From contig NZ_UETB01000003.1 of the NCBI RefSeq assembly GCF_900116375.1, forward strand, positions 1-64,000: 64,000 nucleotides of DNA, given 5' to 3'. Below are positions 8,456-17,988 of the stretch, piece by piece; within the stretch, counting starts at the first letter, position 1, and every line of letters starts with the position of its first letter. The notes beneath the pieces were generated by a model, which was not told the DNA's origin, did not search any database, and saw nothing but the letters and a program-made list of their open reading frames with translations. The position numbers were made by a program, and so were the translations under genes. This DNA comes from Georgenia satyanarayanai (GTDB lineage: Bacteria > Actinomycetota > Actinomycetes > Actinomycetales > Actinomycetaceae).

Positions 8456-9691
8456 CTACCGCCCGGAGTCCTGCATGAGCAGCTCGGCGAGGTCGTAGCC
8501 CGCTCTCTCGAACCGATCGACGTCCGGTGGGAAACCGCCGGCTCGCTGCAGGCTGCTTCCCCGCAGCGCGAAGATCTCAGCGGTCTCGACTACCCCCTCC
8601 TCGGACCTCCCGGTGACAGCGACGATCTCCCGCACCCGCCGTCGTCCATGTCGGTCCAGCTCGAGGTGGACGACGAGGTCGATGGCGGAGGCGACGGTGG
8701 GCACGACAAAGGTGCTCGAGACGTTCTCCCCCGCGAGGAGCGGCAACGTACACATCTTGGTCACGGCCTCGCGGGCAGAGTTGGCGTGGACCGTGCACAT
8801 GCCGGGGATGCCCGCGTTGAGGGCGATGAGCATGTCGAAGCTCTCCGCCTCACGCACCTCGCCGATGATGATGCGGTCGGGCCGCATCCGCAGGGCCTCC
8901 TTGACGAGACGGCGCAGCCTGACCTCGCCCTGGCCCTCGAGGTTCGGCTGGCGGCACTGCATGGCGACGACGTCGCGGTTGGCCAGCCGCAGCTCGAAGA
9001 CCTCCTCGCACGTGATGATGCGCTCGTGCGGCGGGATCGCGCCGGCCAGGGCGTTGACCATGGTGGTCTTCCCCGCCTGCGTCGCCCCGCTGACCAGGAC
9101 GTTCATGCCGGACACGACGGCGGCGTCGAGGAACGCGGCGGCCTGGGTGGTGAGCGAGCCGAGCGTGACGAGGTCGCTCACGCGGGTGGCACGGGCGATG
9201 TACTTGCGGATGTTGACGGCCCACGACCGGCGGGTGATGTCCGGGATGACGACGTGCACGCGCTCGCCCGTGGCGAGGGACGCGTCGACGAACGGGGAGG
9301 ACAGGTCCAGGCGGCGGCCGGAGATCCGCAGCATGCGCTCGACGAGGTCGTGGACCTGTGTCTCGGTGAGGATCGTCGTCGTCAGCTCCGCGCGACCGGC
9401 ACGGGCGATGAACACCTTGCCCGGCTCGTTGATCCACACCTCCTCGATCGTCGGGTCGTCGAGGAAGCGTTGGAGGGGCCCGAGGCCGGCGACGGCGTCG
9501 AGGACGTCCTTGGCCGTCTGCTCCGGGTCGACGACGGGCGGCACAAGTCCCGCGACCGAGCGGCTGTCGTAGTCGGCGAGGGCGTCGGCCACGAGCGCGC
9601 GGACGCCGGCGGTGTCGCGGGCAGGGTCGAGGCCGCGCCGACGGACGAGCTCACGCACCTCGTCCTCGAGCAGCACCGTTGCCTGGTTCAT
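8456..9691 (-). CDS. tadA: Tad pilus assembly ATPase TadA/CpaF
   Basis: 411-residue secretion ATPase of the GspE/VirB11 class. Walker A is GATQAGKT at about 202-209, the Asp/Glu box is near 228-232 (CEEVFEL), Walker B near 272-280 (RPDRIIIGEVR) and the His box near 297-304 (GMCTVHAN). The N-terminal domain (about 60-150) has the CpaF pattern GPLQRFLDDPTIEEVWIN. The ATG at 9691 is preferred over an upstream ATG at 9805, because the extra 38 residues would be a basic, family-foreign tail and a promoter lies in between. It is the first gene of the visible operon. No TadZ/CpaE or prepilin peptidase gene follows upstream. Confidence 0.92.
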   Translation of the reverse strand: MNQATVLLEDEVRELVRRRGLDPARDTAGVRALVADALADYDSRSVAGLVPPVVDPEQTAKDVLDAVAGLGPLQRFLDDPTIEEVWINEPGKVFIARAGRAELTTTILTETQVHDLVERMLRISGRRLDLSSPFVDASLATGERVHVVIPDITRRSWAVNIRKYIARATRVSDLVTLGSLTTQAAAFLDAAVVSGMNVLVSGATQAGKTTMVNALAGAIPPHERIITCEEVFELRLANRDVVAMQCRQPNLEGQGEVRLRRLVKEALRMRPDRIIIGEVREAESFDMLIALNAGIPGMCTVHANSAREAVTKMCTLPLLAGENVSSTFVVPTVASAIDLVVHLELDRHGRRRVREIVAVTGRSEEGVVETAEIFALRGSSLQRAGGFPPDVDRFERAGYDLAELLMQDSGR

Positions 9692-9725
9692 GCCTCGCAC
9701 CCCCCGGGAGCGGATGATGGAGGCA

Positions 9726-9754
9726 AACCTAGGGGCAATCGGACGCGGTGTCAG
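9726..9754 (-). promoter_or_regulatory. Promoter of the tad operon
   Basis: On the minus strand, CTGACA (9754-9749), a 17-bp spacer and TAGGTT (9731-9726) fit a housekeeping sigma promoter. Transcription would begin near 9718, leaving a leader of about 27 nt before the tadA ATG. The prediction rests on sequence only. Confidence 0.6.
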
Positions 9755-9823
9755 CCCCCTCGCGCGAATCTGTGGACAACGGCGAAGGAGCGACGCGCGT
9801 CGCAACCTTCTCGGCCCCGACGG

Positions 9824-10045
9824 CTAGGTGACTGGACGGTTGCCCTGACCGATGACGTGGAGCACCAGAGCCAACGCGAGGCAGATGATCCCCACCCCTC
9901 CGTACGTGAGGGACGAGCTGTGCAGGTCGAACGCGCGCTCCGGGGCGCCTGCGACGGCGTACCGCCCGGCGAGGTAGGCGTGGTTGATGGCGACACCAGC
10001 GGTGAAGACGCTCACCGCGCACAGAAGGACGACGAGGACGCGCAT
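9824..10045 (-). CDS. Small two-helix membrane protein
   Basis: 73 residues with two hydrophobic helices (VLVVLLCAVSVFTAGVAI and GGVGIICLALALVLHVIG) separated by a short, probably extracytoplasmic loop. No family recognised. I chose the ATG at 10045 because GGGGG lies a few nt upstream and the hydrophobic N-terminus starts directly after it. An upstream in-frame ATG at 10207 would run into the recQ 3' end. It sits alone between recQ and the tad promoter in the same direction, and its function is unknown. Confidence 0.6.
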   Translation of the reverse strand: MRVLVVLLCAVSVFTAGVAINHAYLAGRYAVAGAPERAFDLHSSSLTYGGVGIICLALALVLHVIGQGNRPVT

Positions 10046-10148
10046 CCCGGTACCCCCGATCTCTCGACGACGCAGTGCTCGCGCGGGAAGTATCCCCTCA
10101 CGGACGCGCAGGCGTCCTCGAGTTCGCATCGACGCCGCCCGACACCCA

Positions 10149-12104
10149 TCAGGCGCCCGCGACCACCTCGAGGACCGCCTCGCCGTACCGCTCGAGCTTG
10201 GCCGCACCCACCCCCGAGATCCCGCTCAGCTCGGAGCGGTTCTCCGGGCGCGACTGCGCGATCGCGGCGAGCGTCGCGTCGGGGAAGACGACGTAGGCCG
10301 GCACGCCCTGCTCCTTGGCCACCGAGGCCCGCCAGGTACGCAGCTGCTGGAACAGCGCCTGCTGCGGCTCGTCGAGGTCGAGCGGCGCCTTCGACGCGCC
10401 GGACCGCGACTTCCGCGCCGTCCGCACCCGCTCGGGCTCCCGCCGCAGCCGCACCTCGCGCTCCCCGCGCAGCACCTCCCCCGCCGCCTCGGTGAGGGCG
10501 AGCACGCCGTACTCCCCCTGCACCTGGAGCAGCCCCTGGGCGAGGAGCTGGCGGACCACCCCGCGCCACTCGGCGTCGCCCAGCTCGGTGCCGATGCCGA
10601 AGGTCGACAGCTCGGTGTGGCGCATCTTCACCACCCGCTCGTTCTCCCGCCCCAGCAGGATGTCCACGAGGTGCCCGGCGCCGAACTGCTGCCCGCGCTC
10701 GCGCTGCAGCCGCACGATCGTGGACATGAGCTTCTGCGCCGGCACGGTGCCGTCGAAGGCCTCCGGCGGGTTGAGGCAGGTGTCGCAGTTCCCGCACGGC
10801 TCGCTGTCCTGCCCGAAGTACCGCAGCAGCTGCTGGCGTCGGCACTGGACGGTCTCGCACAGCGCGAGCATCGCGTCCAGGTGCAGGGTCTGCGCCCGCT
10901 TGCGCTGCGCGTCCCCCTCACCGTCGGCGATCATCCGCCGTTGCTGGACCACGTCCTGCAGCCCGTACGCGAGCCACGCCGTCGACGGCAGCCCGTCGCG
11001 CCCCGCGCGTCCTGTCTCCTGGTAGTACCCCTCGATGCTCTTGGGCAGGTCCAGGTGCGCGACGAACCGCACGTCCGGCTTGTCGATCCCCATGCCGAAC
11101 GCGATCGTCGCCACCATGACGACGCCGTCCTCCCGCAGGAACCGCGCCTGGTTGCGCCCGCGCAGCTCCGCCGGCAGGCCCGCGTGGTACGGCAGTGCCG
11201 TGACGCCCTGGGTGGCGAGCCACTCCGCCGTCTTCTCCACCGACGCCCGCGAGAGGCAGTAGACGATCCCCGCCTCGCCGTCGTGCTCGTCCTTGATGAG
11301 CCGCAGCAGCTGCTTGCGCGCCTCCTGCTTGGGCGCGATCCGGTACTGGATGTTGGGCCGGTCGAAGCTCGAGACGAACACGCGCGCGCCGTCGAGCCGG
11401 AGGTTGCGGACGATCTCCTCGCGCGTCTCCGCCGTCGCCGTCGCCGTGAGCGCGATCCGCGGCACGTCGGGCCAGCGCTCGTGGAGGATCGTCAGCCCGA
11501 GGTAGTCGGGCCGGAAGTCGTGACCCCACTGCGCCACGCAGTGCGCCTCGTCGATGGCGAAGAGCGCGATCCGCGCCCGGTCGAGCAGGTCGGCGGCCAC
11601 CGGCAGGCGCTCGGGCGCGAGGTAGAGGAGGTCGAGCTCCCCGCCGAGCAGGCGGCGCTCGACGTCGCGGCGCTCGTCGATGCTCTGCGTGGAGTTGAGG
11701 AACGCGGCCCGCACCCCGAGCTGCTCGAGCGCGTCCACCTGGTCGTGCATGAGCGCGATGAGCGGGCTGATGACCACGCCCGTGCCCTCCCGCACGAGCG
11801 CCGGGATCTGGTAGCACAGGCTCTTGCCGCCACCGGTGGGCATGAGGACGAGCGCGTCGTCCCCGCGCGTCACCGTCTCGATGATCTCGGCCTGCTCACC
11901 GCGGAAGGCGTCGTAGCCCCACACGCTGGTCAGCGCCTCGAGAGGCGTGGACGACGACGCCGCAGCGGCCCGCGCCGTCGCCAGCGGTGCCGCGGTGGCG
12001 GCGTCCGTCGCGAGGGCGGCGGCCATCTCGGGGTCGTGGACGTCCCACTCGCTCATGGGGTCCGGCGGCGGCTCGTCCCAGTCGGGCTCCGGCCCGGTCC
12101 ACAT
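10149..12104 (-). CDS. recQ: ATP-dependent DNA helicase RecQ
   Basis: 651-residue RecQ. After about 55 variable residues come motif 0/I ([24 protein letters not shown] with Walker A about 88-95), motif II DEAHC, motif III (LTATAT), motif V ([20 protein letters not shown]) and motif VI ([12 protein letters not shown]). A zinc/RQC region with the Cys cluster C...CGNCDTC and a C-terminal HRDC domain (about 570-651) complete the classic RecQ order. It unwinds recombination and replication-fork intermediates. The start at 12104 is the first ATG giving a normal N-terminus. Upstream in-frame sequence overlaps another gene. Confidence 0.95.
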   Translation of the reverse strand: MWTGPEPDWDEPPPDPMSEWDVHDPEMAAALATDAATAAPLATARAAAASSSTPLEALTSVWGYDAFRGEQAEIIETVTRGDDALVLMPTGGGKSLCYQIPALVREGTGVVISPLIALMHDQVDALEQLGVRAAFLNSTQSIDERRDVERRLLGGELDLLYLAPERLPVAADLLDRARIALFAIDEAHCVAQWGHDFRPDYLGLTILHERWPDVPRIALTATATAETREEIVRNLRLDGARVFVSSFDRPNIQYRIAPKQEARKQLLRLIKDEHDGEAGIVYCLSRASVEKTAEWLATQGVTALPYHAGLPAELRGRNQARFLREDGVVMVATIAFGMGIDKPDVRFVAHLDLPKSIEGYYQETGRAGRDGLPSTAWLAYGLQDVVQQRRMIADGEGDAQRKRAQTLHLDAMLALCETVQCRRQQLLRYFGQDSEPCGNCDTCLNPPEAFDGTVPAQKLMSTIVRLQRERGQQFGAGHLVDILLGRENERVVKMRHTELSTFGIGTELGDAEWRGVVRQLLAQGLLQVQGEYGVLALTEAAGEVLRGEREVRLRREPERVRTARKSRSGASKAPLDLDEPQQALFQQLRTWRASVAKEQGVPAYVVFPDATLAAIAQSRPENRSELSGISGVGAAKLERYGEAVLEVVAGA

Positions 12105-12169
12105 GTCACCCACCCCGCCAGGGTAGGTGGTCCACGAGGGCCGCCGGGGCGGGGTGTGGGCGGGACGCC

Positions 12170-12538
12170 TCAGCGGCTGGAGACGGTCGTGCGGGCCGTG
12201 CGGTGGTCCACCACGGCCCCGGCGAGCAGCGCGACCGACGCGAAGCCCGACCAGTACGCGACCTGCTGCGCCGTCTCCGGCGCGAACGCGCTCGTCACGA
12301 GCGCCGCGACCGCGAGCAGCGGCACGCCGATGCCCCACACGCGGTAGAAGGTGCCGGTGAAGCGGGGGTGGCGGTAGCTCTGAGGGCTCAAGACGGCGTG
12401 GATCGCGACCGACCCGAGCGCCAGGACGATGAGGACGGTCCCGACCGTGAAGGCGCCCTCCTCGAAGGAGGTCACCGCGCCCACGACCCCCATGAGCGTG
12501 GCCAGCACCGCCGACGCGCCCAGCGCGATGCGAGTCAC
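12170..12538 (-). CDS. Four-helix membrane protein, hypothetical
   Basis: 122 residues, GTG start with a purine-rich GAGGTGGGAAG site upstream. Four hydrophobic segments are visible: [57 protein letters not shown] and [19 protein letters not shown] short basic loop ([10 protein letters not shown]) lies in the middle. It resembles small uncharacterised actinobacterial membrane proteins, and I assign no function. It is transcribed in the same direction as recQ, 65 bp upstream of it. Confidence 0.7.
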   Translation of the reverse strand: MTRIALGASAVLATLMGVVGAVTSFEEGAFTVGTVLIVLALGSVAIHAVLSPQSYRHPRFTGTFYRVWGIGVPLLAVAALVTSAFAPETAQQVAYWSGFASVALLAGAVVDHRTARTTVSSR

Positions 12539-12799
12539 CGCTTCCCACCTCTTCCCACGTCGCCGCCCCGGCCGCAGGGTCTCCGCGGGCGGGCGGCAAC
12601 TCTGCTGACCTAAGCGGACCGCACCCGCCGTGCCCCGCGCAAGCCCGCGGGAAGAAACCGGTCGGGGGGTGGAGCCGCTGCTCCGTCCTCCGTCGTCCCC
12701 GGGGGGTCGGGGTCCGACTTCCGCACGGTTTCGCGGCAGCCGGCTGCCCGGGCGACGGCGTGACGATGCGTCCGTGCGTGCGGCCGAGGAGGCGCGGGG
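12539..12799. other. Intergenic region, nothing convincing
   Basis: 261 bp between the end of the EIICBA gene and the start of the small membrane-protein gene, both on the minus strand. It is G/C-rich with several short inverted repeats but no clear terminator hairpin, conserved frame or promoter that I would defend. Confidence 0.4.
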
Positions 12800-14890
12800 T
12801 CAGGACTCGCTGAGCACCGCCTGGACCTCCTCGGCGGTCCGGGCCGCGCGCAGGCGGGCCACCTGGGACTCGTCGAGGAAGACCTCGGCCACCCGGGAGA
12901 GCACCTGGAGGTGGTCGTCGCCCGCGCCGGCGACCCCGATGACGAACTCCGTGTCCTTGCCGTCCCAGTCCAGCCCCTGCGGGTAGCGGACGAAGGAGAT
13001 CGCCGTGCGGGCGATGAGCCCCTTGGCCTCGTTCGTGCCGTGCGGGATGGCCAGGCCGCTGCCCATGTGGGTGGAGACCGACTCCTCCCGCTCGTGCATC
13101 GCCTCGACGTAGGCCGCCGGCACCGCGCCGCTGGCCACGAGCAGCCCGCCCGCCTCGGAGATGGCCTCCGCCTTCGACGACGCCCGCCCCTCCAGGACGA
13201 TCGCCTCCACCGCGAGCAGCCCGCCCGCCGGTGCGGCGCCCGCCTCGGGGGCCGCGGAGGTGCCGGCGCCGGTCGCCGGCCCCGCCATGCTCGCCGCCGG
13301 CTGCGCCGTGGCCGGCACCGACGAGCTGGGGGCCGGCTCGGTGGGCTCGGCAGCGGACCGGCTCTCCCCCACCAGCGCGACGACCTCGTCGTAGCGCGGG
13401 CTGGCCATGAAGTCCTCCACCGACACGTGCACGGCCGAGGGTGTGCGCTGCCGGGCGCGGTCGGTGAGGTCACGGTGGGTGACGACGAGGTCGGCGTCGT
13501 CGCGGAGGCTGGAGATCGCCTTGTTCACCACCGTGACGTCCTCGTACCCGGCGTCGCGGATCTTCCGGCGGAGCACCGAGGCGCCCATCGCGGAGGAGCC
13601 CATCCCGGCGTCGCAGGCGAAGACGATCGAGCCGATCGGCCGGGTGGCCGTCGCGACGCCCCCGCCGGTGAGGGCACCGGCCACGCTCGAGCGCTTGCCC
13701 TTCATCTCCTCCATGCGTTCGGTGGCGCCCGCGAGGTCGGCGTCGTCGTCCTTGCCCGTGCGCAGCAGCACCGCGGCGACGAGGAAGGTGACGAGGGCGG
13801 AGAGCACCACCGAGAGGATCACCCCCACCAGGCTCCCCACGGGGGACTGGATGAGCACGGCGATGATCGAGCCCGGCGCGGCCGGTGCCCGCAGGCCCGA
13901 GCCGAAGACGAGGTTGGTCGCCACACCGGTCATGCCGCCGGCGATGACGGCGAGGATGAGGCGCGGCTTCATGAGGACGTAGGGGAAGTAGATCTCGTGG
14001 ATGCCGCCGACGAACTGGATGAGCGCGGCGCCCGGCGCGGACGCCTTGGCCAGGCCCGTGCCGAAGACCGCGAAGGCGAGCAGCAGACCCAGGCCCGGGC
14101 CGGGGTTGGCCTCGATGAGGAAGAGGATCGACTGGCCGTCCGTGATCGCTTCCGTGGTGCCCAGGGGCGTGAAGATGCCGTGGTTGATCGCGTTGTTGAG
14201 GAAGAGGATCTTGGCCGGCTCGACGAGGATCGAGGTGAGCGGCAGCAGGCTGTTGTCGACGAGGAACCGCACGACGTTGCCCGCCGCGTTCGAGAAGGCC
14301 TCGACGAAGGGCCCGGCGGCCACGAAGCCGAGGATCGCCAGGATCATGCCCCAGATGCCGGCGGAGAAGTTGTTGACGAGCATCTCGAAGCCGGGGCGGA
14401 TCCTGTCCGCCCACAGCGCGTCGAGCTTCTTCATCGACCAGCCGCCCAGCGGCCCCATGACCATGGCGCCGAGGAACATCGGCACGCCCGCGCCGGTGAT
14501 CGCGCCCATGGTGGCGATGGCGCCGACGACGCCGCCGCGGATGTTGTCGTCGTAGAGCATCCGGCCGCCGGTGTAGCCGATGAGCAGCGGCAGGAGGTAG
14601 GTGATCATCGGGGCGACGATCCCGCCCGCCTCCGCGCCGGCGCCCCAGCCACCGAGGCGCTCGACCAGGCCGTAGCCGCCCTCGTAGCCGAAGACGTTCT
14701 CGCCGATGAGGGTGATCCACCCGACCTCGATGAACAGGGCGGTGATGAGCCCCCAGGCGATGAAGGCAGCGATGTTCGGCAGCACCATGTTGGACAGGGC
14801 GGTGCCGAGCTTCTGGACGGCGACCCGCAGGCCGCCTCGCTCCCGGCCCGCGCTGCCGCGGTCGGGTCGCACGTCAGTGGGTGCGGACAT
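12800..14890 (-). CDS. mtlA: PTS EIICBA transporter, mannitol family
   Basis: 696-residue fused PTS permease. EIIC spans about 20-385 with the MtlA-like [20 protein letters not shown] motif. EIIB is about 415-505, with the phosphorylation Cys426 in [10 protein letters not shown]. An Ala/Pro/Ser linker (about 508-558) leads to EIIA, with the active His617 in GLAIPHGT. It takes up and phosphorylates a hexitol or related sugar using HPr and EI, which are not encoded here. The start has a strong GGAGGAG site. The divergent dehydrogenase, DeoR regulator and PfkB kinase suggest it feeds a polyol-phosphate pathway, and no classical mtlD is nearby. The exact substrate is therefore uncertain even though the family is MtlA. 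Confidence 0.92.
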   Translation of the reverse strand: MSAPTDVRPDRGSAGRERGGLRVAVQKLGTALSNMVLPNIAAFIAWGLITALFIEVGWITLIGENVFGYEGGYGLVERLGGWGAGAEAGGIVAPMITYLLPLLIGYTGGRMLYDDNIRGGVVGAIATMGAITGAGVPMFLGAMVMGPLGGWSMKKLDALWADRIRPGFEMLVNNFSAGIWGMILAILGFVAAGPFVEAFSNAAGNVVRFLVDNSLLPLTSILVEPAKILFLNNAINHGIFTPLGTTEAITDGQSILFLIEANPGPGLGLLLAFAVFGTGLAKASAPGAALIQFVGGIHEIYFPYVLMKPRLILAVIAGGMTGVATNLVFGSGLRAPAAPGSIIAVLIQSPVGSLVGVILSVVLSALVTFLVAAVLLRTGKDDDADLAGATERMEEMKGKRSSVAGALTGGGVATATRPIGSIVFACDAGMGSSAMGASVLRRKIRDAGYEDVTVVNKAISSLRDDADLVVTHRDLTDRARQRTPSAVHVSVEDFMASPRYDEVVALVGESRSAAEPTEPAPSSSVPATAQPAASMAGPATGAGTSAAPEAGAAPAGGLLAVEAIVLEGRASSKAEAISEAGGLLVASGAVPAAYVEAMHEREESVSTHMGSGLAIPHGTNEAKGLIARTAISFVRYPQGLDWDGKDTEFVIGVAGAGDDHLQVLSRVAEVFLDESQVARLRAARTAEEVQAVLSES

Positions 14891-14978
14891 TGTGCTCCTC
14901 CTCGAGAACGGTGATGCACCTCACGCATCGGGCACCAGTAAACACCCATCCGGGCCGAAAGCCAAGAACTTCCACCTG

Positions 14979-15006
14979 TTCCCACATCCGAGTGTGTGGC
15001 TATAGT
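14979..15006 (+). promoter_or_regulatory. Promoter with palindrome for dehydrogenase operon
   Basis: TTCCCA (14979-14984), 16 bp, TATAGT (15001-15006) gives a plausible promoter with a start near 15013. Inside the spacer lies the inverted repeat CCACA-N8-TGTGG (14982-14999), a candidate operator for the DeoR regulator encoded downstream. It also lies between the divergent PTS gene and this operon. Confidence 0.45.
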
Positions 15007-15053
15007 GAGTGCACGGCGTCACACCGCGCCGTCCCCACCGATTGGGAGGACCG

Positions 15054-16112
15054 ATGAAGGCCCTGCGCTTCTACGCACCCGAGGACGTCCGCCTCGAGGA
15101 CTACCCCGAGCCGACGTGCGGCCCGGACGAGGTCAAGATCCGGGTCCGCAACTGCTCCACGTGCGGCACCGACGTCAAGATCTTCCACAACGGCCACCAG
15201 AACCTCAGCCCGCCGCGGACCATCGGCCACGAGATCGCCGGCGAGGTCGTCGAGGTCGGCGCCGAGGTCGCGGGCCTGTACGGCACCGACTGGCAGGTCG
15301 GGGACCGCGTCCAGGTCATCGCCGCCGTCCCCTGCGGGGAGTGCCACGAGTGCCGCAAGGGCTGGATGGCCGTGTGCCAGAACCAGACCTCGATGGGCTA
15401 CCAGTACGAGGGCGGCTTCGCCGAGTACATGGTCGTGCCCCGCCAGGTCCTCCAGGTGGACGGCCTCAACCGCGTGCCGGACAACGTCGGCTTCGACGAG
15501 GCCTCCGCCGCCGAGCCGCTCGCCTGCGCGATCAACGCCCAGGCGCTGCTCGGGATCGAGGAGGGGGACGTCGTCGTCGTCTTCGGCGCCGGCCCGATCG
15601 GCTGCATGCACATCCGCGTCGCGCGCGGCGTCCACGGCGCGGGGAAGGTCGTCCTCGTCGACGTCAACGCCGAGCGCCTGGCCATGTCCGCCGAGGTGGC
15701 CGAGCCCGACGAGACGATCGACGGCTCCCAGGTGGACGTCGTCGAGCGCGTGCTCGAGCTGACCGGCGGCCGCGGCGCGGACGTCGTCATCACCGCGACG
15801 GCGGCGAAGGTCGCCCAGGAGCAGGCCGTGGCGATGGCCGCCCGCAACGGGCGCATCTCCTTCTTCGGCGGGCTGCCGAAGAACGACCCCGTCATCGCGC
15901 TGGACTCCAACGTCGTCCACTACCGCCAGCTGCACATCCACGGCGCCAACGGCTCGGCCCCCGAGCACAACCGCCGCGCCCTGGAGTACATCTCCACCGG
16001 GCAGGTGCCGGTCAAGGACCTCATCACCCACCGCATCCCGCTCGAGGACGTCCTGTCGGCCTTCGACCTCGTCCGCAGCGGCACCGCGATCAAGGTGACC
16101 GTCGAGCCCTGA
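15054..16112 (+). CDS. Zinc-dependent medium-chain sugar/polyol dehydrogenase
   Basis: 352 residues of the MDR superfamily. Catalytic zinc ligands: Cys37 and the His59/Glu60 pair (TIGHE). The structural zinc lobe has Cys94, Cys97, Cys100 and Cys108 (PCGECHECRKGWMAVC). The Rossmann motif is VFGAGPIGCMHI. The AEPLACAINAQ segment is typical of sorbitol/galactitol-phosphate-type dehydrogenases. The ATG at 15054 follows GGGAGGA at ideal spacing. As the first gene of the unit divergent from the PTS transporter, it probably oxidises the imported polyol-phosphate to a ketose-phosphate, as GatD does. That assignment is inference, and no substrate residue was identified. Confidence 0.88.
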   Translation: MKALRFYAPEDVRLEDYPEPTCGPDEVKIRVRNCSTCGTDVKIFHNGHQNLSPPRTIGHEIAGEVVEVGAEVAGLYGTDWQVGDRVQVIAAVPCGECHECRKGWMAVCQNQTSMGYQYEGGFAEYMVVPRQVLQVDGLNRVPDNVGFDEASAAEPLACAINAQALLGIEEGDVVVVFGAGPIGCMHIRVARGVHGAGKVVLVDVNAERLAMSAEVAEPDETIDGSQVDVVERVLELTGGRGADVVITATAAKVAQEQAVAMAARNGRISFFGGLPKNDPVIALDSNVVHYRQLHIHGANGSAPEHNRRALEYISTGQVPVKDLITHRIPLEDVLSAFDLVRSGTAIKVTVEP

Positions 16113-16155
16113 GCCGCCGTAGCATCGGGCCGCAGCGAGCCAGTCGAGGAGGAAC

Positions 16156-16923
16156 GTGTACGCGGAGGAGCGCCAGCAGGCGATCGCCCAGCTCGTCGTG
16201 GCGCGCGGGCGTGTGGCGGTCACCGAGCTCGCCGAGGAGTTCGCGGTGACCACCGAGACGGTGCGCCGCGACCTCGGCGCGCTCGAGCGGCTGCGGCTGC
16301 TGCGGCGCGTCCACGGCGGCGCCGTCCCGGCCGCCTCGCTCTCGGCCATGGAGAGCCGCCTCGACGAGCGCGACGTCACCCACGCGCGGGAGAAGGAGCG
16401 CATCGCCGCCGCCGCGGCCCGGTTCCTCCCCGACGACGGCGGCACGGTCGTCATCGACGCGGGCAGCACCACCGCCCGGCTGGCCGGGTTCATCCCGCCC
16501 GACCGGCGGCTCACCGCCTTCACCCACGGCGTCCCGATCGCGGCGAAGCTCGCCCCGCTGCCCGGCGTCGACCTCCATCTCCTGCCCGGGCGGGTGCGCC
16601 CGACCACCCAGGCCGCGGTCGGCTCGCTCACCATCCAGGTGCTCGAGCGGCTGCGCGTGGACGTCGCCTTCCTCGGGACGAACGGCGTCACCGAGGACCA
16701 CGGGCTGTCCACCCCGGACTCGGAGGAGGCCGCGGTCAAGCGCGCGCTCGTGCGGGCGGCGCGGCGCGTCGTCGTCCTCGCCGACTCCACCAAGCTCGGC
16801 CGGGAGGCGACGGTGAGCTTCGCCGGGCTCGACGACGTCGACGTCCTCGTCACCGACGCCGAGCCCGCCGCCGTCCCCGCCCGCGCCTTCGCGGCGCACG
16901 ACGTCGAGGTGGTCGTCGCATGA
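16156..16923 (+). CDS. DeoR/GlpR family transcriptional regulator
   Basis: 255 residues. The N-terminal winged helix-turn-helix (YAEERQQAIAQLVVARGRVAVTELAEEFAVTTETVRRDLGALE) and the C-terminal sugar-phosphate-binding domain with VIDAGSTTARLA and FLGTNGV are diagnostic of DeoR/GlpR regulators. GTG start. It sits between the dehydrogenase and the sugar kinase and overlaps the kinase start by 4 bp. It therefore most likely represses this operon and the divergent PTS gene until a phosphorylated intermediate binds. A palindrome in the shared promoter region is its candidate site. Confidence 0.92.
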   Translation: MYAEERQQAIAQLVVARGRVAVTELAEEFAVTTETVRRDLGALERLRLLRRVHGGAVPAASLSAMESRLDERDVTHAREKERIAAAAARFLPDDGGTVVIDAGSTTARLAGFIPPDRRLTAFTHGVPIAAKLAPLPGVDLHLLPGRVRPTTQAAVGSLTIQVLERLRVDVAFLGTNGVTEDHGLSTPDSEEAAVKRALVRAARRVVVLADSTKLGREATVSFAGLDDVDVLVTDAEPAAVPARAFAAHDVEVVVA

Positions 16924-17888
16924 TCCTCACCCTCACCGCCAACCCGAGCCTCGACCGCACCGTGACGCTCGCCGGCCCGCTGCAGCGCGGGGCGGTGCTG
17001 CGCGCCGCGTCGATGACCTCGCAGGCCGGGGGCAAGGGCGTGAACATCTCCCGCGCCGCCGTCGCCGCTGGCATCCGCACCGTGGCCGTCCTCCCCGCCG
17101 ACGGCGCCGACCCCTTCGTCACCGAGCTGCGGGACGCGGGGGTCGACTGCCGCCCCCAGCCGCCCGCCGGGGACGTGCGCGTCAACCTCACCCTCACCGA
17201 GCCGGACGGCACGACGACGAAGGTCAACAGCCCCGGCGCCGCCGTCGACCGCGCCCACCTGGACCAGCTGGCCGACGCCGTCGTCTCCCTCGCAGCGGAG
17301 GCGACGTGGGTGGTGCTGGCCGGGTCGCTGCCGCCCGGGGCACCGGCGAACTGGTACGCGCGGCTGGTCGAGCGGCTGCGCGGCACCGCCGCGCGGGTAG
17401 CGGTCGACACGAGCGAGGCGCCGCTCCTCGCGCTCGCGGCCGCGCTCCCGGGCGCCGCGCCCGACCTCATGAAGCCGAACGGCGAGGAGCTCGCCACGAT
17501 CGTCGGGGCGGACCCGGCCGCCCTCGAGGACGACCCTGCTGCGGCGGCGCAGGCCGCGCGCGTGCTCGTCGGCCGCGGGGTGGGGGCCGTGCTCGTCACC
17601 CTCGGTGCGGCCGGTGGCGTCCTCGTCACCGCCGACGGCGCGTGGCACGCCCCGGCCCCGCCCACCACCGTGGTCAGCACCGTGGGCGCCGGTGACTCCA
17701 GCCTCTTCGGCTACCTCCTCGCCACCGAGCGCGGCGCCGCGGCGGAGGACGCGCTGCGCTGGGCCGTCGCCTACGGCAGCGCGGCGGCCGGGCTCCCGGG
17801 GACGGGGATCCCGCGGCCCGCGGACGTCGACGCGGGCGCGGTCGCTGCGGTCGCGCTGGTCCCCGGCGCCCCGGCGCCCAGCGCCTGA
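16920..17888 (+). CDS. PfkB-family 1-phosphofructokinase/tagatose-6-P kinase type
   Basis: 322 residues of the FruK/LacC branch of the ribokinase fold. N-terminal TLTANPSLDRT, substrate loop GGKGVNISRAA, NSPGAAVD, KPNGEEL, and C-terminal GAGDSSLFGYL holding the catalytic Asp. Family members phosphorylate fructose-1-P or ketose-6-P to the 1,6-bisphosphate. With a PTS transporter and polyol-phosphate dehydrogenase beside it, phosphorylation of a ketose-6-phosphate is the most coherent role, but FruK activity cannot be excluded. The start overlaps the regulator stop (ATGA). Confidence 0.88.
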   Translation: MILTLTANPSLDRTVTLAGPLQRGAVLRAASMTSQAGGKGVNISRAAVAAGIRTVAVLPADGADPFVTELRDAGVDCRPQPPAGDVRVNLTLTEPDGTTTKVNSPGAAVDRAHLDQLADAVVSLAAEATWVVLAGSLPPGAPANWYARLVERLRGTAARVAVDTSEAPLLALAAALPGAAPDLMKPNGEELATIVGADPAALEDDPAAAAQAARVLVGRGVGAVLVTLGAAGGVLVTADGAWHAPAPPTTVVSTVGAGDSSLFGYLLATERGAAAEDALRWAVAYGSAAAGLPGTGIPRPADVDAGAVAAVALVPGAPAPSA

Positions 17889-17922
17889 GCGGGCCCGACC
17901 GCCGGACCGGCCGGTGCGAGAC

Positions 17923-17963
17923 CGTGTGGCACTCGCGCTCCCAGGGAGGCCGAAAGCCACACG
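17923..17963. terminator. Possible hairpin between convergent genes
   Basis: Arms CGTGTGGC (17923-17930) and GCCACACG (17956-17963) enclose 25 nt that themselves contain CTCCC-A-GGGAG. It lies between the sugar-kinase stop and the end of the TetR gene. The large loop makes it a weak call. Confidence 0.3.
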
Positions 17964-17988
17964 ATGACGAAGCGGCCGGCCGCGGACC

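Noticed and set aside
12800-14890. Fructose PTS permease (FruA)
   Set aside because: Domain order C-B-A with MtlA-type EIIC motifs and a PHGT EIIA site fits the mannitol family better. The neighbouring PfkB kinase alone is not enough to call fructose.
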